DNA from: Topomyia yanbarensis
Lineage: Eukaryota; Arthropoda; Insecta; Diptera; Culicidae
Assembly: GCF_030247195.1 (NCBI RefSeq)
Contig: NC_080670.1
Span: 214,260,546 to 214,324,545, forward strand
Direction of reading: 5' to 3'
DNA: 64,000 nt
Both the position numbers and the translations under genes were made by a program. This document shows positions 59,921 to 64,000 of the stretch, in pieces; the stretch's first letter is position 1; each line of letters opens with the position of its first letter. The notes under the pieces were generated by a model. The model saw only the letters and a program-made list of their open reading frames with translations. It ran no database searches and was not told where the DNA came from.

Positions 59921-61605
59921 TTATAAAGTTCGTTTACGCCATTCGTTTTCGTTTGTTCTCAATGATTTGAGACGGCGTACGTCCGAGGCGTCATTCTGCA
60001 CGAAACGCATCAAACAGTCCAAGGATTGAATAGCTCGCGTAAACTCTGGTTCCTGTTGCTGCTCTTCTACACTTGCAAGAATCTATAGAGTGTGAATCGT
60101 TTAATCCTAGCACCGAATTGACTATTTCTTGATCGGTGAACACTGCACTCGTGAGCCATGCCGGATTTTTTATCATAATCGTAAACATGGTCGACTATCC
60201 ATGATTCGATCTCTTCACTGGACGTAGTGGTGCCAGCCAGAGCATCTACTGCCGTGATCAGAGCTTTTAAGTCATCTCCATTGTCGGACTCACCAGCATC
60301 CACTGAACTCCAATCGCTTTTAGGAAAATGAGTGATTAGTTTCTTCCACGAGTTTTCAATTGTAGAAGTACTGATTTCATTCCACGCGGTTGACAACCAA
60401 TCAATACTCTGCTGTAGTGAGATTTTTTTAAGTCGGTCTTCGAACTTGAGATCCTCATCTTCCAGTACTAATTTAAGCATAAGCTTTCGTTTGTATCTCA
60501 ATTTTATAGCGTTAATCACTGCCTGGTCCATAGGCTGATACTCGGAAGTAACGTTTGGTGGTAGATAAATTACCTATGGAAATCAGAATGTACCAATTTT
60601 ACTCCGTTACATTTTGATGTGAAGTGTATCAAATAATCTCACCGCAATTAATCCATCATCCGATTTCAAATCGTCTCCTCCGTCGTAATGTGCTGTGCAA
60701 CTATCAAGCACCAGTAACGCCTTGGGCTCTAAATTAAATTCCTTGGAGAACTCCCTTACCGTTGGTACGAATTCGCGATAGAACCATGTTCGAAAAAGCT
60801 CTCGCGTCATCCAAGCTTTCTTGGAATTATAATATGATACGGGTAGAAGTTCCTTGGTAGCAAGCGAGCGTGGTTTGGCCGCGGATCCGATAAACATCAA
60901 TTTAAGTTTATTTGAGCCATCGGCATTACAACATGGCATGAATGTATAGCGCATCTTGTTTAATTTACGCCCAGATGCCTTTGTCTCGTTTGCAAGGACT
61001 ACACTTCGTGATGCTAGCAACTTTGCAAAAATAGCAGATTCATCAGCGTTGTATATTTGGCACTTTTTCAAGTCCGATTCGACAATTCTCGTCATCAAAA
61101 TCTCCATAAACTTCAAGTATGCGCCTATATCCGCGGAAGCTTTTTCTCCGGCTACACGCTTTACATGCAATCCAAAACGGTTTCTAAAACGTCGTACCCA
61201 TCCATCCGAAAATGCAAAATTCTGCCCCACGTAATACCCGTGTTTCTGAATCTCATGCAACAACAATTCTCCCTTCACCCGTAGTGCTTCTGACGTAACA
61301 ATAATATTGGCTTCCCTCTGCTGGAGAATCCATAAATAAAGAGATTCTTCCATTAGAGGTAAATGCTGCTCCTTCAACGTTCTTCGACTTTGGATACCGT
61401 GTTCTCTATAAACAACTAGTTTGGCTCGCAATTCATCCTTGTGCTGCAAGAATCGAGTTACAGAGGACGATCCTACACCATATTTTCTATCAAGCGATTC
61501 GTGTGTGCCACCGCCATTTTCAAAATCCTCTATAATTTTAACCTTCTCAACCAACGTAAGCGTTCTCTGCTAACGTTTCTGTTTGGATCCAGACGGAATA
61601 TCCAT
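59921..61605 (-). pseudogene. Pogo/jerky family transposase with one intron; nonsense codon and C-terminal frameshifts
   Basis: The best start is ATG at 61605 (MDIPSGSKQKR), but codon 12 is TAG; the frame then continues QRTLTLVEKVKIIEDFENGG. Domains in order: a CENP-B/psq-type helix-turn-helix (about residues 13-60, GVGSSSVTRFLQHKDELR); a second CENP-B-type DNA-binding domain (SLYLWILQQREANIIVTSEA to SDGWVRRFRNRFGLHVKR); then the DDE_1 nuclease. Catalytic motifs are visible: YNADESAIF, LLVLDSCTAH and, after a 69-bp GT-AG intron (60642-60574), YLPPNVTSEYQPMDQAVI. The C-terminus changes frame twice: near GMAHECS to FTDQEIVNSVLG, then to ILASVEEQQQEPEFTRAIQS, ending at 59921. The three acidic residues survive, so decay is recent, or the protein may be used from an internal start. 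Confidence 0.88.
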
Positions 61606-61769
61606 TGCAGAACCAAGCACCACTTTCACCTTATTTAAACAAAAAGCTGACTAAATTTAAAAATGATTTTTTTATTATGCTTTTCACAGAAAACCCGAAG
61701 ATTAGTATGCAACTAAATAGAAAGAAAATATATTCTTTTAGTTTCACCAGTGAAATTTACGACGCACAT

Positions 61770-62100
61770 CAAGCAATGCTGTTGGTCAGGAACAGGGTTG
61801 CCACTGTTTTTCAAAGAAAATCTGGTAATTCAACTTAAATTGTCTGGCAAAATCTGTCACTTGACAGCGACCTCATAGTCATCGATATTTGACATATATT
61901 ACATCTTCGTAGAAGGTGCATCAATCGATTTTTGTTAAATTTGGGAAAATATGGCCCCAATTTCCAAAATTTGTGTGTAACAACTTCTATAAATTAAAAA
62001 TCTGGCAGAATGAGAGGTTTGTCTTTTTGTCTGAAAGCTGCAAAAAACTCTGGCTGTGCCAGGTAAATCTGGCATAATGGCATCTCTGGTCAGAAATTAG
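61770..62100. repeat. Short TCTGGCA-rich repeat region
   Basis: TCTGGCA/TCTGGTA-type words recur at least five times (for example AATTGTCTGGCAAAATCTG, AAATCTGGCAGAATGAG, AAATCTGGCATAATGG). The edges CAGGGTTGCCACTG and ATGGCATCTCTGGTCAG are weakly inverted. It may be a further small nested MITE. Confidence 0.35.
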
Positions 62101-62425
62101 ATGGTCATAAATTGATAATATAGAACATTGCATGATGACGTCATAAAAATGGCAGTTCAGCCAAGTTGAAAGCGGTTTGAAACTAGTTTGTCATACTGAA
62201 TAGCATCAATAAATATCTTAATCCATGTAACCAAGCTTTCTCAACTATCAGTAAAGATACGTATAAAAAATTCACGTAACGTACTATTTGCCGATTTTTA
62301 CACCTTTTGCTACCTGGTGAAAAAATTGAAAACTATTCGTCGCTACTATTTCAGAATCTGTTTATTGACATCTTATTCGAGCACGCCTTTATTACCTACA
62401 TAGATCCTTTGGCAATAAAACTATT

Positions 62426-63269
62426 CATGTCGACACAGATCTTTCATTAGGGCCTAAGTCGCAATGCACTCAAATGGAGAAAAATCAGTTTCAATATTCG
62501 GCGAAGGTTTTCTAAATGTAGTTTTTATTGTAGGTATAAATTACTTTATGACCGTGTTTTTCCGGAAGCATTTTTCGTTAAACCTTATGACAATATAACA
62601 AAGAATTTAATTCCTATGTGCTTTTAGTGGGTAGAAACTAAAAAAATGCTTACGCCCAATTTGCATCCCAGTCGTGATTTCGCCCTTCAGCAACCACCAT
62701 TTGCGGAAGGGCTAAACCGTGTACATAATTTTCAGAAGGGCGCGGTAAATGGGCTAAACTGACTCTGTCTTGCTGGGTAGGGCTGGGTAAATGGGCGAGC
62801 TTGACAGTATACCTTTTAATAGGGCTCAGCAAATGGGCGCATAGAAATCCAATGTAAAAGAAAGGGCGCGTGAATCTTTTCTTCAAATTTCATGAAAATA
62901 TCGAAATATTCGAATGTTTATGTGCAACAACTATCGAGTAGACATGATCATAGTAGATATTGCTTATCATTTATATAACAGAATCGCCGTTTATTCTTTT
63001 ATTTGTGAATAATAACCGTGCGCCCGCTTCTGTCTAAAAATGTAAGTTTGGCCTTTATATTCCATATGAGAAGAAGGGCCTAAGTCGAAATCTCGAAGAA
63101 AATGCATGTTTCGCCGTTTTGTTTTCTTTAATTATACATCGAACTAAAAACCATTTTAACTAATTTTCACCTCAATCTTGTAGTATTTTTGTTGCATAAT
63201 GTCGTAATAGCGAAAACGCAGTTTGTTTACATTTGCGATTTAAGCCCTAATGAAAAATCTATGTCGATG
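62426..63269. mobile_element. Nested MITE-like element with ~38-bp inverted repeats
   Basis: The left end CATGTCGACACAGATCTTTC ATTAGGGCCTAAGTCGCAA is mirrored by the right end, read inward CATCGACATAGATTTTTCAT TAGGGCTTAAATCGCAA. A third GGGCCTAAGTCG copy lies inside near 63078. The internal segment 62655-62870 carries at least three direct AAATGGGC units (GGTAAATGGGCTAA, GGTAAATGGGCGAG, AGCAAATGGGCGCA). There is no coding capacity. It is inserted in the pogo element. Confidence 0.65.
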
Positions 63270-63539
63270 TAATGATCAATCAAAATAATGTTTTCGAACA
63301 TTGCGGAAAAAATGACAGTTTCCTCATTTTGTCCACATCCTGGCGCTATGTTGTTTTTTCACTTGTTATGTTTTACCAACTTCCAGTCATAATCACAATG
63401 TTGAAGATAATGATGTCAACCTGACAGAGCATCGCAGTTCCCCTCGGTGATTTTTGACATTTGACAGGTCAGCCCAGTTAGCGAGCGGCATTCGCTAACT
63501 GGGCTGCGCTCTTAGCCCAGTTACCGAACAGTTGCTGTA

Positions 63540-64000
63540 TTGAACTCATAAGCAAATTTTGTGGTGATTTGGTGATGTCATGGCGGCTCGAATGGAGCAA
63601 AATTTGAAAAAGGCGCATCTCATTTACTATTTTCCATATCTAAAAAATAACTAATTTAAGCATTTCTATCATCAAATTTATTTCGCTGTTCACATTAGAA
63701 ACTGTCCTCATTCCCCCATACTTAAACAGAAACATAGATTCCATTTGGAATTTAAAAAATCCGAAAGAAAAAAAATCGATTTTCGGAAATACAAGAAGAT
63801 GACTTTCAAAATCAAGCCACTACCACTTATATTGGAATTTCCGAAAATCTTCCGAAACTAATCAACATCTCCTCTGGTAGAGCCGAGGAAAATGCCAGAA
63901 TAATTCTGAAGGGATCCATACCAAAACCATCGCAACATCTTCCGGACAGAATTATTGCAAAAGTCGAACAAAACTCTGGCCGAAGTCGAACAAAATTGTA
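63540..64000. other. No gene recognised
   Basis: A/T-rich sequence to the right edge. Confidence 0.45.

Larger units (their letters stand above)
59252..63537 (-). mobile_element. Pogo/jerky-type transposon, 4286 bp, TA flanked
   Basis: The left terminus is CAGCAGTCATTCGGTAACTG and the right (read inward) CAGCAACTGTTCGGTAACTG, with TA on both sides (59250-59251 and 63538-63539). The left subterminal array has TAACTGGGC at 59266, 59281, 59297 and 59312, the last in the palindrome 59312-59333. The right array is direct-inverted-direct. A transposase gene lies on the minus strand at 59921-61605. A 241-bp MITE (59465-59705) and a second MITE-like unit (62426-63269) are nested inside, so the original element was shorter, about 3.2 kb. 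The transposase is mutated, so the copy is probably no longer autonomous. Confidence 0.88.

Noticed and set aside
1..64000. Virus-derived (flavivirus- or rhabdovirus-like) insertions, which are common in Aedes genomes.
   Set aside because: No ORF or broken frame showed recognisable viral replicase, capsid or glycoprotein motifs; all reverse-transcriptase matches are LINE type.

Overview
The window looks like a piece of an animal nuclear genome, most likely a culicine mosquito and probably an Aedes-type genome. The evidence is A/T-rich non-coding DNA packed with transposon remnants, a split gene with typical short insect introns (63 and 66 bp), IS630/mariner fragments of the kind common in mosquitoes, and two copies of a tRNA-headed SINE that resembles the Aedes Feilai family (family name from memory). 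There are no bacterial operons, CRISPR arrays or complete rRNA/tRNA genes. No recognisable virus-derived coding sequence was found.

Layout. (1) 1-12378: an uninterrupted satellite array, entering from the left edge, built of alternating ~133-140 bp A and B monomers (dimer 269-280 bp). It contains two tandem, almost identical 2573-bp super-repeats. It stops abruptly against an IS630/mariner fragment. (2) 12.4-34 kb: gene-poor DNA. It holds one convincing signal-peptide first exon (14552-14772, minus), a candidate minus-strand promoter near 23.15 kb, a full-length histone H2A pseudogene (27629-28009), four LINE remnants, several MITEs with clear inverted repeats and target-site duplications, and a 635-bp foldback element with tRNA-like cores. 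(3) 34481-45652, minus: the only complete gene, an APPBP2 (PAT1) orthologue of five coding exons and 732 codons. Its first intron (7.35 kb) is filled with an I-superfamily LINE and a decayed PIF/Harbinger transposase, and its third intron carries a mariner remnant. (4) 46-50 kb: SINEs, MITEs and a 699-bp pogo-type non-autonomous element. (5) ~50.87-51.30 kb, plus: a candidate promoter and 5' leader exon of a gene that would continue rightwards, with a small upstream ORF. (6) 54.7-56.4 kb: spliced-looking but broken coding remnants on the minus strand, not identified. (7) 59252-63537: a nearly complete pogo/jerky-type transposon flanked by TA, with a transposase gene whose DDD catalytic motifs survive but which carries a nonsense codon and C-terminal frameshifts. 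Other MITEs are nested inside it.

Most notable observation. The 699-bp element at 49487-50185 and the 4286-bp pogo element at 59252-63537 have different terminal repeat sequences. Yet they share exactly the same asymmetric end geometry. The left end has four direct units at 15/16/15-bp steps ending in a 22-bp palindrome. The right end is direct-inverted-direct with 10- and 15-bp gaps. The repeat unit has changed in concert within each element (TAACTGGGC versus TAGTTGGGG). This looks like a transposase-binding array that co-evolves with its transposase.
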